Of a stretch of 64,000 nt of DNA, positions 50,215-59,230 are shown piece by piece. A program made the position numbers and the translations under genes. The stretch is from Bacillus sp. FJAT-29790 (lineage in GTDB: Bacteria; Bacillota; Bacilli; Bacillales; Cytobacillaceae), in NCBI RefSeq assembly GCF_019039215.1, contig NZ_JAHNZZ010000001.1, positions 2,204,374 to 2,268,373 of the forward strand, in the 5' to 3' direction. A model generated the notes under the pieces. The model did no database searches. It worked only from the letters and a program-made list of their open reading frames with translations, and was not told where the DNA came from. The stretch's first letter is position 1. The number at the start of each line of letters is the position of its first letter.

Positions 50215-50557
50215 AAATGCCTTTTACTAGATCCGTTAAGAAATGAATCATTTTTTCTGTTGCTGCGGAAAGTCCGCCAGAGAGTTTTTTTCCCATGGAT
50301 GAAAAAAAATTATATGCTTTCATTCCTTCCAGCTTTTCTTTTTTTTGCTGCAGGTCATGGCTAGATACTTTATTGCCTAGAATTGAAGCTTGGATCTCCC
50401 CGTTTTCATTTTCCTGAACAGTAAAAGCACCTTTGAAATTAGCATCATTGAATCCTTTCATATTCTGGATCCCAAGGTTTGCCTGCTGCATGCCAAATAA
50501 TACAGATACAAACATCAATGCTACGAGAAGAAAGGTTTTCGTCATAAACATTCTCAT
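50213..50557 (-). CDS. yqxA: YqxA family protein (DUF3679)
   Basis: 114 residues. An N-terminal membrane/signal segment (about 5-25, TKTFLLVALMFVSVLFGM) is followed by a soluble region with QQANLGIQNMKGF and a C terminus predicted to be helical. Size and position just after spoIIP match YqxA of B. subtilis, of unknown function. AGGTG precedes the ATG. It starts 21 bases after spoIIP and is probably cotranscribed during sporulation. Confidence 0.82.
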   Translation of the reverse strand: MRMFMTKTFLLVALMFVSVLFGMQQANLGIQNMKGFNDANFKGAFTVQENENGEIQASILGNKVSSHDLQQKKEKLEGMKAYNFFSSMGKKLSGGLSAATEKMIHFLTDLVKGI

Positions 50558-50578
50558 ATCTAATCACACCTGCTTCAT

Positions 50579-51784
50579 TTATTTCTTTTCGACTGGTTCC
50601 TTTACTGACTGGTTTACTTCTTCTGCCTGCCAGTAATACTCGCTGAACACGTCCGCGAGGGCTTCTGCCGATCGATTCAATTCCTCGAATGTGTTATCCA
50701 CACCGCCAAATTCAATAAGGATTGCATTATCTGATAAATCCTGATTAAACTTCCCGTTTGTTCCTGCACCTTTTGATTGGATAATTCCCCTGCTTAATCC
50801 TTTATACTTTGTTTCTAGCTTTTTGTGCAGTTCATTTGCGAATCGTAAATTCTTTTCATAATTTGGATTGTCTGCACCAATGACAAAGGCAAGCTTTGCA
50901 TATGGCTTTCCGTTAATTTCCTTCGTTGTTTTCTCTTTCCTTCCAGCATCTCGATGGATATCAATAAAATATGTTAAATTTCGATCATTTGCCGCCGCAG
51001 CCTGTACCACTTCTCTTGATTCCAAATAAGATTTAGGATACAACCAGCCTTTTTTATTCAAATTGCCCTGAATATCCGTTTTGTCAACTTCCGTTCCGAT
51101 TCCCTTGCTTTCTAATTCCTCTTTGAGCTTATCACCAATTTTCATCACATTTATTTGTGAATGATAGGCTAAATTCGGATTAGTCACTCCTTTTAAATAG
51201 GGGAGATAGGACTCCCGATTATGAGTAAAATAAACATAGACAACGTTTCTATCTCCAGTTGTGTTCGAAGGCGCTCCTGACGGTTTCTTTTCACCAGCTA
51301 TATCTAAGTCCTCTGTGTTCTGCAAAGTGGCTTCCTGTTCAGCTCTAAGAACCTCAAGCGGAGGGGCCGACTCCACCGGCATATTCGTATAATCTGTTCC
51401 TTCACCAGCAACCAAAATCTTGCTATCGTATAATGAAAATAACGGCAATTCCCTCCCTAGTAAACTCCGCGGATCATCCAAATTTACATTGGTTGAAAGC
51501 TTAAATATCATACTTGTTAATGGAAGGGAAGAATTCTGTTCACTTAATCCTTGCATAAAATGATGATTTTCCCATCCAAGAAAGTGATACAGCATTTCTC
51601 CAGTAATATTATTCGCCGCTGAATTGACTGACGATGAACTAATTCTGTATTCAGGCTTTAAGGATGTTAGCACACCACTTATTGAAAAAATCAACAGCAA
51701 AAACAGCAGGAAACCGCCGATTATTTTAAGTAGGCTCGTCCCTTGAACAACAACGATCATTCCGGTAGTTTTTAATGGTTTCAT
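50579..51784 (-). CDS. spoIIP: Stage II sporulation protein P (SpoIIP)
   Basis: 401 residues. An N-terminal membrane anchor (about 19-38) leads to an extracytoplasmic peptidoglycan amidase/endopeptidase domain with VYFTHNRESYLPYL, FIDIHRDAGRKE and ILIEFGGVDN, which contain the zinc-binding and catalytic residues. SpoIIP works with SpoIID and SpoIIM to thin septal peptidoglycan and drive engulfment. ATG follows AGGAGAGGTGG. It lies between gpr and yqxA as in B. subtilis. Confidence 0.95.
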   Translation of the reverse strand: MKPLKTTGMIVVVQGTSLLKIIGGFLLFLLLIFSISGVLTSLKPEYRISSSSVNSAANNITGEMLYHFLGWENHHFMQGLSEQNSSLPLTSMIFKLSTNVNLDDPRSLLGRELPLFSLYDSKILVAGEGTDYTNMPVESAPPLEVLRAEQEATLQNTEDLDIAGEKKPSGAPSNTTGDRNVVYVYFTHNRESYLPYLKGVTNPNLAYHSQINVMKIGDKLKEELESKGIGTEVDKTDIQGNLNKKGWLYPKSYLESREVVQAAAANDRNLTYFIDIHRDAGRKEKTTKEINGKPYAKLAFVIGADNPNYEKNLRFANELHKKLETKYKGLSRGIIQSKGAGTNGKFNQDLSDNAILIEFGGVDNTFEELNRSAEALADVFSEYYWQAEEVNQSVKEPVEKK

Positions 51785-52002
51785 CCTTCCACCTCTCCTA
51801 GCGAGTCTAGTAAATCTTATGACTTTGCTAGGGAAGATAGAACCTAAAAAGCTAAAATAGGATTTCTAAGCAGCAATTAAGAATCACGCTATGTTAAACA
51901 AAGTTGTTAGACACGCGGGTTCTGTTAAGTTATTTAACATAAGTTTGAGCAGAGCTTGTTTTGAAAGAATTTTTCTATGCGTATGTTACTCTGTATTCTT
52001 TT

Positions 52003-53127
52003 TTACCGTGTGTAAAATCCAGCATTTTCCTGATCAACGTTTCGATGGAGGGCAGCATTTAATCCATTGGCCAAGAGATTTGCCATATCTTCAATGAACA
52101 CATCCACTTCTTTTGGCGTTACCATCAAATTATGCCCAATAGGGGATAAGACCTCATAAATTAATTTTCGCTTTTCTTCGTCTGGAAGTGTTCCAATCAT
52201 GCCAAGGAATGTCTTTCGATGATGTTCTTCAGGCAAGTCCTCTTCGGTCAGCTTTTTTCTTTTGCCAAAACTCATTCCTGCTGGTGCCAATGCCCTTGAA
52301 GGTCTGTCCCCTTCCTTCATTTCTTTTCCGAAATGCTTTAATATGAAATCGATAGTGTCACTTGTTATTGAAACAGCATCAACCACTGTTGGGACACCGA
52401 TGGCAACAACTGGAATCCCAAGTGTTTCCTTGCTGATTTCCTTGCGTTTATTTCCAACTCCTGAACCGGGATGGATTCCTGAATCAGAAATCTGAATGGT
52501 TGCGTTCACCCGTTCGATCGACCGCGCTGCGAGGGCATCAATAGCAATGACAAAATCTGGCTTTGACTTTTCAACAATGCCAAAAATAATGTCGCTCGTT
52601 TCAATTCCTGTTATCCCCATAACGCCAGGTGCAATCGCACTAACCGGACGGTAGCCTTCTTCGACGCTTTCTGGCTGTAATTGATAGAGATGCCTTGTAA
52701 CAAGCAAATTTTCACAAACCTGGGGCCCTAATGCATCTGGCGTCACATTCCAGTTGCCTAAGCCAACAACTAAACAAGAGGCATCTTCCTTTATTCCGAG
52801 TTGCTTGATAAACTGGGCAAGCTCATTGGAAAATATTTTCACCACTTTTTTTTGCATTTCTGTATCCTGCTGACGGATTCCGACGGCTTCAAGTGTTAAA
52901 TATTTTCCTTTCTTTTTCCCTAAAGCTTCGGCACCTTCCTTTGTCACTTCAACAAAGGATACCTTTATGTCATCTTCTTCTTTTTCTTTTATGATAACCC
53001 CTTCAATTTGGGAAAGATTTTCCTGTTGCTGAACAAGATTCTGCCGGCCAGCGATGAACATTTCTCGCGCCTCAATGGCAAGATCTGTTCTGATCGAATA
53101 TTTACTTAAATCTAATGTTTCCTCCAT
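52003..53127 (-). CDS. gpr: Germination protease Gpr
   Basis: 374 residues. It is made as a zymogen: the first 14-15 residues (up to about SIR before TDLAIEA) correspond to the propeptide removed late in sporulation. Family blocks include [37 protein letters not shown] and [12 protein letters not shown]. It degrades small acid-soluble spore proteins during germination. In B. subtilis it is transcribed in the forespore by sigma-F and sigma-G; I could not pick a clear promoter of that type upstream. Confidence 0.97.
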   Translation of the reverse strand: MEETLDLSKYSIRTDLAIEAREMFIAGRQNLVQQQENLSQIEGVIIKEKEEDDIKVSFVEVTKEGAEALGKKKGKYLTLEAVGIRQQDTEMQKKVVKIFSNELAQFIKQLGIKEDASCLVVGLGNWNVTPDALGPQVCENLLVTRHLYQLQPESVEEGYRPVSAIAPGVMGITGIETSDIIFGIVEKSKPDFVIAIDALAARSIERVNATIQISDSGIHPGSGVGNKRKEISKETLGIPVVAIGVPTVVDAVSITSDTIDFILKHFGKEMKEGDRPSRALAPAGMSFGKRKKLTEEDLPEEHHRKTFLGMIGTLPDEEKRKLIYEVLSPIGHNLMVTPKEVDVFIEDMANLLANGLNAALHRNVDQENAGFYTR

Positions 53128-53311
53128 ATAGATCCCTCACATTCTCGTCTTTTAATGATCCGCCGCTTCTTTTTCACAAAAATCACTAAACCTAGAACTA
53201 TTTTCTATCTTTGCCTTTTCATCAGAGAAACATTCACAAAATAAGCCTCTCTCTCTTTTGTCAGGAATACCATGTGAAAAATAATAGAGTTATCAAAATA
53301 AAAGCAGAGTA
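53128..53311. other. Divergent intergenic region gpr / rpsT
   Basis: About 180 bases, A/T-rich. It carries the gpr ribosome binding site (GAGGG) and presumably the forespore promoter, which was not identified with confidence. Confidence 0.3.
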
Positions 53312-53340
53312 TTGCAATATGGCCTAGTGTTTGATAAAAT
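53312..53340 (+). promoter_or_regulatory. Sigma-A promoter of rpsT
   Basis: TTGCAA (53312-53317), 17 bases, TAAAAT (53335-53340), 86 bases upstream of the rpsT start. Confidence 0.75.
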
Positions 53341-53382
53341 ATCACTTGTTCTTAATAAATTGATTGTTAATGAATGTGAAAG

Positions 53383-53411
53383 TCGAGTTTATATATTCTC
53401 GATGCTTTTTT
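53383..53411 (+). promoter_or_regulatory. Terminator-like hairpin in the rpsT leader
   Basis: TCGAG and CTCGA arms around a ten-base A/T loop, then CTTTTTT, ending directly at the AGGAGGTGA ribosome binding site of rpsT. It resembles a weak attenuator or a structure for feedback control; no regulator is known to me. Confidence 0.45.
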
Positions 53412-53425
53412 AGGAGGTGAATGGA

Positions 53426-53692
53426 ATGCCAAACATTAAATCTGCTATTAAGCGTGTAAAAACGAACGAAGCTCGTAACGCGCAAAACACTACTGCTAAA
53501 TCTGCTATGCGTACAGCTATTAAGAAGGTTGATGCTGCTATCGTTAATAACGATGCAACTGCTGCGAAAGAAACTTTCGTTGATGCTGCTCGTAAACTAG
53601 ACAAAGCTGCGTCTAAAGGTCTTATTCACAAAAACGCTGCTGCTCGTAAAAAATCTCGTTTAATGAAAAAAATGAACTCTTTAAATGCTTAA
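53426..53692 (+). CDS. rpsT: 30S ribosomal protein S20
   Basis: 88 residues, Lys/Ala-rich, starting [18 protein letters not shown] and ending with [18 protein letters not shown]: a complete bacterial S20, which binds 16S rRNA helices 9 and 44. AGGAGGTGA is five bases before ATG 53426; an in-frame GTG at 53417 is inside it. Codon use is strongly biased (GCT, CGT, AAA), as in highly expressed genes. It is transcribed opposite to gpr and holA. Confidence 0.98.
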   Translation: MPNIKSAIKRVKTNEARNAQNTTAKSAMRTAIKKVDAAIVNNDATAAKETFVDAARKLDKAASKGLIHKNAAARKKSRLMKKMNSLNA

Positions 53693-53707
53693 TATTTAAA
53701 GAATAAC

Positions 53708-53735
53708 GGCTATCTTTCAGAGATAGCCTTTTATT
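53708..53735 (+). terminator. Terminator of rpsT
   Basis: GGCTATCT / AGATAGCC arms followed by TTTTATTTT. Confidence 0.92.
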
Positions 53736-53738
53736 TTG

Positions 53739-53770
53739 AAAAAAACGACCCTTTTTCGGGTCGTTTTTTA
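53739..53770 (-). terminator. Terminator of holA
   Basis: AAAAACGACCC / GGGTCGTTTTT arms around a six-base loop with a T-run on the minus strand (and A-run mirrored), three bases past holA. Confidence 0.92.
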
Positions 53771-53772
53771 GA

Positions 53773-54804
53773 TTATTTTTGCAAAGCATGATCATGCAAT
53801 CGAAATAAAAACATTTCTATCAGCATGACTTTGTTCATGCCGCCTGTTTTCATTTGGTAATCAGCGTCCGCCAATAATTTTATGATCATACTAAGTTCCT
53901 CATCGCCAAATAGTTGGGCTTGACCAGCCGCAAGCTTGATCCGAAAAGGGTGTACCTTTAAATAACCAGCGATTTGCTGCTGCCCATATCCTCTTCTTGC
54001 TAGCTCTTTAACCTGATAAATTAATCGGAATTGTCCTGTAATAACCGCCAATATTTTAATCGGCTCTTCATTTTGCTTTAACAAATCATAATAGATCCTT
54101 AAAGCATCGTCTATTTTTCGGTGGACAATTTTATCAACAAGTGAAAAAATATTTTGCTCTAATGAACGGGAAACAAGCTTTTCAACTGTCTGCTCATCGA
54201 TTTTATTTCCAACACCGGAATATAAGGCCAGCTTATCGACCTCACTTGTGAGCATAAACAAATTCGTGCCGGTAAGTGTAAGCATTAAGTCCACTGCTTT
54301 CTCATCTATTTGTACCCCGTTGATGGACGCCCGTTCCTTAATCCAAGCCCTTAATTCTCCTTCATTGAGCTTTTTTGCTTCGAGTAAAGCCGCTTTTCTT
54401 TTTAATTCTTTTGTCATTTTCTTCCGTTCATCTAATTTTTCATAAGTAGCTGCGAACACTACAATTGAGTAAGGGGCAGGCTCTTTAAGATACGCCTCAA
54501 GTTTTGCCAAGTTATGTTCCGTTTTTTCTTTTGTTTTTTCAGAGGTTAAAAAATAAGGATTATGTAGAAAAATTAATCTTCGTTCACCCATAAATGGAAA
54601 GGTTTCTGCATCTTCTAATGCAGCATCAATTGGGGTTTCCTCTAAATCATAAGAAGACAGATTAAAGTCCGCTTCCTCATCATTCAACACGTTATTAATC
54701 AGCAAATGCTTTGTCTCATTTATAAGAAATGACTCCGGACCATATAATAAGTATAAGGGTGCAAACTGTTTTGCTTTAATTTGTTTCCATAAATCAAAAA
54801 TCAA
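53773..54804 (-). CDS. holA: DNA polymerase III delta subunit HolA
   Basis: 343 residues, with the clamp-loader delta layout: an N-terminal degenerate AAA+ domain (FAPLYLLYGPESFLINETK), a middle lid and the C-terminal collar domain (about 215-343, EPIKILAVITGQFRLIYQVK). It opens the beta clamp for loading on DNA. The B. subtilis name is yqeN. It is convergent with rpsT. Confidence 0.95.
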   Translation of the reverse strand: MIFDLWKQIKAKQFAPLYLLYGPESFLINETKHLLINNVLNDEEADFNLSSYDLEETPIDAALEDAETFPFMGERRLIFLHNPYFLTSEKTKEKTEHNLAKLEAYLKEPAPYSIVVFAATYEKLDERKKMTKELKRKAALLEAKKLNEGELRAWIKERASINGVQIDEKAVDLMLTLTGTNLFMLTSEVDKLALYSGVGNKIDEQTVEKLVSRSLEQNIFSLVDKIVHRKIDDALRIYYDLLKQNEEPIKILAVITGQFRLIYQVKELARRGYGQQQIAGYLKVHPFRIKLAAGQAQLFGDEELSMIIKLLADADYQMKTGGMNKVMLIEMFLFRLHDHALQK

Positions 54805-54840
54805 TGTATTTCGCTCCGTTCATGTTACCATTCTTCTTTT

Positions 54841-55090
54841 TTATCTTAAAGAAGCTAAGGAGTTTTGACAAGGTACAAATTTCTTCATCAAAAGGAATTG
54901 ACACCATCGATCAAGTGCCAATTCCCCATCTATATAGAACGTCGGAACATGAGGCCTAGGATACTCAAGAAACGACGGTATGCATACTGTACAAATTATT
55001 CTTTCCTTGCATTTGTATCTTATTTGTGACAACTCTTGTCATATAAGGAAAAGCCTCGAAGAACGGTAGATTTTTTTATTCTAATCGCTT
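54841..55090. other. Gene-free stretch between holA and yqzM
   Basis: About 250 bases. A 63-codon minus-strand frame from a TTG is open here but has no ribosome binding site and no recognised relative. No repeat was seen. The promoter of yqzM and that of holA should be here. Confidence 0.3.
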
Positions 55091-55120
55091 ATACTTAGTA
55101 GGAAATAGGAGGGGTAGACT

Positions 55121-55255
55121 GTGAACCAATTTGAGAAAAACGTCCAAAGTAAGCGGAATGATGCGATTGACTCTGGAATGGGATTTGCCGTATCTTTCGG
55201 TTTTTTCGCAGTATTGTTTATTATTGCTACAGTCATTAAAGTTGTCGGATCTTAA
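55121..55255 (+). CDS. yqzM: Small membrane protein YqzM
   Basis: 44 residues, starting with GTG six bases after AGGAGGGG. A hydrophilic N terminus (MNQFEKNVQSKRNDAIDSGM) is followed by one membrane segment (about 21-40, FAVSFGFFAVLFIIATVIKV) and VGS. Size, sequence style and the place between comEC and holA match YqzM, a Bacillus small membrane protein of unknown function. It ends at TAA and has its own terminator. Confidence 0.85.
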   Translation: MNQFEKNVQSKRNDAIDSGMGFAVSFGFFAVLFIIATVIKVVGS

Positions 55256-55276
55256 TGGCTACATAAGAATTTTTTG

Positions 55277-55302
55277 GGCTGCATTGCAGCCTTTTTTCTT
55301 TT
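55277..55302 (+). terminator. Terminator of yqzM
   Basis: GGCTGC / GCAGCC around ATT, followed by TTTTTTCTTTT. Confidence 0.9.
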
Positions 55303-55347
55303 GGCTAGTTTTAAGTTATCCGATGGGGGCCGAATCTTAAGTAATTC

Positions 55348-57684
55348 TTAATCTATATTATGGGTAATTACAGAAAAGGTTCCATTGTCCCCTTTAAATA
55401 CATAGGAAATTGCCCCATGCTGGTCTGTTCGCAGTACTTTTATATGTCTTACTGCCAATTTTTCGAGGATCTCCCTTTTCGGATGTCCGTAGCGATTATT
55501 TTTTCCCACTGAGATGATTGCAAGCCTTGGTTTAATTTGATCTAGAAAAGGATCGGAGGTTGAGGATTTACTGCCATGATGACCAACTTTTAACACATCG
55601 ATTTTGAGCTTTTCGTAGGAAGAAATTAGTTTTTCTTCTCCCGCCTCTTCTAAATCACCTGTAAAAAGCCATTTGATTCCCGCGATATTTGCAAATAGAA
55701 CGATTGAGCTATTATTTCTCTCTGTCTCCATCCCCATTTGCGGTGATAATACTTGAAAGAAAGCATCGCCAGAAATCCACCTTTCTCCTGCTTTCGTGAA
55801 ATGAAAAGGGATTTTCTTTCCTTTCGCTATATTTAATATCGTTTTTTCGAGTTCTGACAGTTCTTTCACCTTTGGCAAGAGCAGTTCTTTGACATTTAAC
55901 TCCTTGATGATCTCTAAAGACCCTCCAATATGGTCCATATCCCCATGGGTTAAAATTAACTTATGAATAGTTGTTATTCCTTTGCTTTTTAAATAAGGAA
56001 CGACCACATCTTTTCCAACTTCAAACTGCTTCTGTCGTTCCTTCCATTCTTCTGTATTGAATCTTAATGTACCGCCCGTATCAATTATATAATTCCCTTT
56101 TCCATGTGGCAGTTTTATTAGGATACTGTCCCCCTGGCCGACATCAATAAAGGTGATTTCCCCATACGGAGAAAGCGTATTCCCTAAGGCATGAATGATC
56201 ATAACAATCAATGGGAGAAATAAAATCTGAATAAACCTTTTCACTTGAATGAATCGCTCCCATAACGAAAAAAATATCGGCATGATCAATAAATACAACA
56301 AAAAAACGGAGAGTGAAGGCCGACCAAGTGTGAGTGTCGCAAATGGAATCAGTGAAAGCCTCCCAGCTGCATAATCCATCCAAATAATGAGTAAATTTAA
56401 TGGATTCAACAGGAGATTAATCGTTGCACCGAAAAATAAATGCAACAAAAAAAGAATGAAAATCACAGGTAAGATAAAAAGTGAAAACAGAGGAACAAAA
56501 ATCGCATTAGCAAGAATGGAGATGACGGACACTTCAAAAAAGTAAAAGAACATAATGGGAGTGGCTGCCAGCTGACAAATAAATGACGTGGCAAACAATA
56601 TAGATAGAGGGTGAGAAAACCGTTTTAAAATGATCGGCGCAGAAAATACTAATGAAAAACTAACACTAAAGGAAAGTTGAAAGCCTACTTCATATATCAC
56701 TAAAGGAGAGAAGAAAGTGTACAATACAAAAACAATACTTATCACATCAATTGTTAATAGTGAGAATTTTCTGCTCCATTTTTTTAGAGCTAAAAAAATG
56801 ATCATCATAAAAACAGCACGAATCACGGAAGGCGCGGCACCTGTTAATAAAGCATAACAAGGTAAAAACAGGAGTAAAGCTGTCGTCATCTTCTCCCTTG
56901 TCACACCAATTCGGAGGCCGAAATAATAAATCATACTTGCAAGCATGCCAACATGAAGTCCCGAAATCGCCAATAAATGGACAATTCCAAGTTTTTGATA
57001 TGATTTTAACACATCCGCTTCAATTAGATCTCGATCACCGAAAAGCAGAGCTACTGCTAATGGTGCCGTTTTTTTAGGGAAATAACTCTGTATGTATAAA
57101 ATTCCATTTTGTCTAATCGTACGAAAGAATGAAAGAGGGGTTTGCTTTTGAGGACTGCATTTAGAGAGGTTTAAATGATCAATTTTTACTATCCAAAACA
57201 TTTGGTTTCTTTTCAAATATTCTTTGTAGTTAAAAGCATTTTCGTTTGTTGCAGAAGCAGGTTCTTCGAGGCTGCCAGTTACTTGACACGCGATGCCTGT
57301 TTTTAAATTTTCTGTGATGGCCTCCTTCTCTTTCTCCGTTTTAATTTTGTATCTAATGACAAGCTTTTCACGATGATCAGATTCCTTGCCCCTAGCAGTT
57401 AACAGCTCTCCGTCTACCTTTATCTCTTCTTGAAAATAGAGGTTAAAAACAGTTTCTTTCCCTGTTAAGCGGGATTTGTTCCCTTTTTCAACAGTTTCAC
57501 CACGGACAAAGAAGAGAATAAAAATCAAGCTAAAAAAAAGAATTTGCTTACGAGTAAAATTTTTCCTTTTAGAAAGTAAAATGGCCATTAAAATATAAAC
57601 CGCAAAAAATATAAATGGATTGATAAAGGCTGCTAAAAAACCCGTAAGCGCGGAGACTGCAAAATAAATCCATCTGCTCTTCAT
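55348..57684 (-). CDS. comEC: DNA uptake channel protein ComEC
   Basis: 778 residues, full length. Two N-terminal membrane helices precede a soluble OB-fold domain (DUF4131, about 55-180), then the competence membrane domain (about 215-485, with LLAISGLHVGMLAS) and a C-terminal metallo-beta-lactamase-like domain (from about 505) with ILTHGDMDHIGGS, FTGDLEEAGE and KVGHHGSKSST. It forms the channel for transforming DNA; the lactamase-like part may degrade the non-entering strand. The frame is intact. The start has an unusually long AAGGAGAAGAAAAAGAA purine run ahead. Confidence 0.95.
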   Translation of the reverse strand: MKSRWIYFAVSALTGFLAAFINPFIFFAVYILMAILLSKRKNFTRKQILFFSLIFILFFVRGETVEKGNKSRLTGKETVFNLYFQEEIKVDGELLTARGKESDHREKLVIRYKIKTEKEKEAITENLKTGIACQVTGSLEEPASATNENAFNYKEYLKRNQMFWIVKIDHLNLSKCSPQKQTPLSFFRTIRQNGILYIQSYFPKKTAPLAVALLFGDRDLIEADVLKSYQKLGIVHLLAISGLHVGMLASMIYYFGLRIGVTREKMTTALLLFLPCYALLTGAAPSVIRAVFMMIIFLALKKWSRKFSLLTIDVISIVFVLYTFFSPLVIYEVGFQLSFSVSFSLVFSAPIILKRFSHPLSILFATSFICQLAATPIMFFYFFEVSVISILANAIFVPLFSLFILPVIFILFLLHLFFGATINLLLNPLNLLIIWMDYAAGRLSLIPFATLTLGRPSLSVFLLYLLIMPIFFSLWERFIQVKRFIQILFLPLIVMIIHALGNTLSPYGEITFIDVGQGDSILIKLPHGKGNYIIDTGGTLRFNTEEWKERQKQFEVGKDVVVPYLKSKGITTIHKLILTHGDMDHIGGSLEIIKELNVKELLLPKVKELSELEKTILNIAKGKKIPFHFTKAGERWISGDAFFQVLSPQMGMETERNNSSIVLFANIAGIKWLFTGDLEEAGEEKLISSYEKLKIDVLKVGHHGSKSSTSDPFLDQIKPRLAIISVGKNNRYGHPKREILEKLAVRHIKVLRTDQHGAISYVFKGDNGTFSVITHNID

Positions 57685-57723
57685 TTCTTTTTCTTCTCCT
57701 TCTTCTTCATTCTCCTCAAAATC

Positions 57724-57797
57724 AAATACGCCTTGGCGTATTTGCGCCCAGATTTTGCCTTAGCTTGCTCGATAAATTCCTTTAAAAGATCTGAGGC
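57724..57797 (+). repeat. Structured intergenic repeat, family 2, copy F (truncated)
   Basis: AAATACGCCTTGGCGTATTT hairpin, GCGCCCAGATTTT and GCTTGCTCGATAAATTCC, stopping at AAGATCTGAGGC. The AACTTTATTCAG half is missing. It fills the gap between comEB and comEC, separating them by about 155 bases. The two genes are close or overlapping in B. subtilis. Confidence 0.85.
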
Positions 57798-57840
57798 CAG
57801 AAAAAGTTTGACCGTGGTGTAATGTTTTTGCCCAAGAATT

Positions 57841-58407
57841 TTAGCGGGGAGTAAACAGCTTCTCAGCTTGAGCTTGCAATAATATGATCGCTTCTTTATC
57901 CTTTCCGGCTTGCTTAAGCTCATCCATTATCTTTTCAATGAATTGCCGTTTCTCTTGGGGTTGAAAATCGACTGACATTTCATTACCTTCTACTTGTTCT
58001 ACCTTTACTCCAGCCATATTGAAAAGCTCGATCGCATAAGGGTGATTTTTGTAATCCTTGGAATAATAGACTGTTTTTATCCCAGCTTGAATGATGGCTT
58101 TACAGCATTGCAGACAAGGAAAGTGAGTAACATAAATTTCGGCTCCGCTCGTTGGGACGCCAAATTTCGCACATTGCAAGAGAGCATTCATCTCGGCATG
58201 AATCGTTCTTACACAATGATTATCAATGACGTAACAGCCCTCATCTATACAATGCTCTCCGCCTGCGATGGAGCCGTTATACCCACCTGCAATAATTCTT
58301 TTATCCCTTACTATCGTCGCTCCAACAGATAATCTCGTACAAGTGCTTCTTAGCGCGAGTAAATGACTCTGGGCAATAAAATATTGGTTCCATGAAATTC
58401 TATCCAT
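57841..58407 (-). CDS. comEB: dCMP deaminase family protein ComEB
   Basis: 188 residues. The zinc site is RTIHAEMNALLQ and PCLQCCKA, with the family N-terminal RSTCTRLSVGATIV. It probably deaminates dCMP to dUMP. In B. subtilis comEB is in the comE operon but is not needed for DNA uptake. The C-terminal 40 residues are a charged extension (KDKEAIILLQAQAEKLF). It lies between comEA and comEC. Confidence 0.93.
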   Translation of the reverse strand: MDRISWNQYFIAQSHLLALRSTCTRLSVGATIVRDKRIIAGGYNGSIAGGEHCIDEGCYVIDNHCVRTIHAEMNALLQCAKFGVPTSGAEIYVTHFPCLQCCKAIIQAGIKTVYYSKDYKNHPYAIELFNMAGVKVEQVEGNEMSVDFQPQEKRQFIEKIMDELKQAGKDKEAIILLQAQAEKLFTPR

Positions 58408-58512
58408 TACATTTTTCTCTCCCTTGTATTTCTATATCTCAAAATAGTTAACTTGAACTTCCCTAATAAATACAAGTTTAATCCTGGGGAAGAAATGGGT
58501 CAATGAATTCTC

Positions 58513-59142
58513 CTATTTTACTTTAATACTGTTCTGTAATTTCTCGAACGTTTTATTGCCAATTCCACTAATTGACTTGATATCCTCAATAACCTTAAAT
58601 GGACCATTCATTTCGCGAAACTCGATAATCGCGGCAGCTTTAGCAGGCCCGATTCCAGGCAGTGTTTGCAATTCAGTTTCATTTGCAGTGTTCAGATTAA
58701 CCTTTCCATCACTCCCTCCTTGACTAGCAGGGACTGCTCCTTGTAGAATCGATCCAGATTCCTCTAACACCTCACCTTGAGCTGGGACGTATACAACCAT
58801 TTCATCCTCTACCCTCATTGCAAAATTAATCTTCGCTTCATCCGCTTTTTCAGTTAGCCCGCCAGCTTTATTGATCATGTCTATTACGCGCTCATCTGTG
58901 CCTGCTTTATATACACCCGGCTTATTCACAGCGCCCTTCACATCAACGATAACACTCTCTGCAACGGCTTTCATTTCTGCGTTTTCGTTTAGGTTCTGCT
59001 CCTCAATTCCTAACCACTCTTCATCATTTTTAATAACGCTACTCTCGTTTTCCATTGGTTCAAAAATAAAATAGATCACCGCAAAAATGATCACAATGCC
59101 TCCAGAAATATAGGCTTTGTTTGATTTTATCCAGTCAATCAT
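58513..59142 (-). CDS. comEA: Competence DNA receptor ComEA
   Basis: 209 residues from ATG 59142, six bases after AAGGAAG; the frame is open farther up without a site. One membrane anchor (about 8-28), then a SLBB domain (about 68-125, VKGAVNKPGVYKAGTDERV) and a C-terminal helix-hairpin-helix pair (NLNTANETELQTLPGIGPAK and IKSISGIGNKT) that binds double-stranded DNA on the cell surface. First gene of the comE operon and divergent from comER. Confidence 0.95.
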   Translation of the reverse strand: MIDWIKSNKAYISGGIVIIFAVIYFIFEPMENESSVIKNDEEWLGIEEQNLNENAEMKAVAESVIVDVKGAVNKPGVYKAGTDERVIDMINKAGGLTEKADEAKINFAMRVEDEMVVYVPAQGEVLEESGSILQGAVPASQGGSDGKVNLNTANETELQTLPGIGPAKAAAIIEFREMNGPFKVIEDIKSISGIGNKTFEKLQNSIKVK

Positions 59143-59230
59143 ACGAATCTTCCTTTCTTTTTTAGCATAATTCAAACACTATGTTCATATCGTATATGGG
59201 AAAGCTTGCTGGTAAAGGAGGGATGGAACA

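Noticed and set aside
51891-52097. 68-codon plus-strand ORF between gpr and spoIIP
   Set aside because: Antisense to the end of gpr, no ribosome binding site; ATGTTAAA...TTTAACAT around it is a weak palindrome without T-tract.
53128-53260. Sigma-F/G promoter of gpr
   Set aside because: Expected from B. subtilis, but no sequence with acceptable -35 and -10 elements could be chosen by eye.
54841-55032. 63-codon minus-strand ORF between yqzM and holA
   Set aside because: Starts with TTG, has no ribosome binding site, no recognised relative and unusual composition; treated as non-coding.
57681-57923. 80-codon minus-strand ORF between comEB and comEC
   Set aside because: Overlaps the end of comEB in another frame and translates repeat copy F; not a gene.
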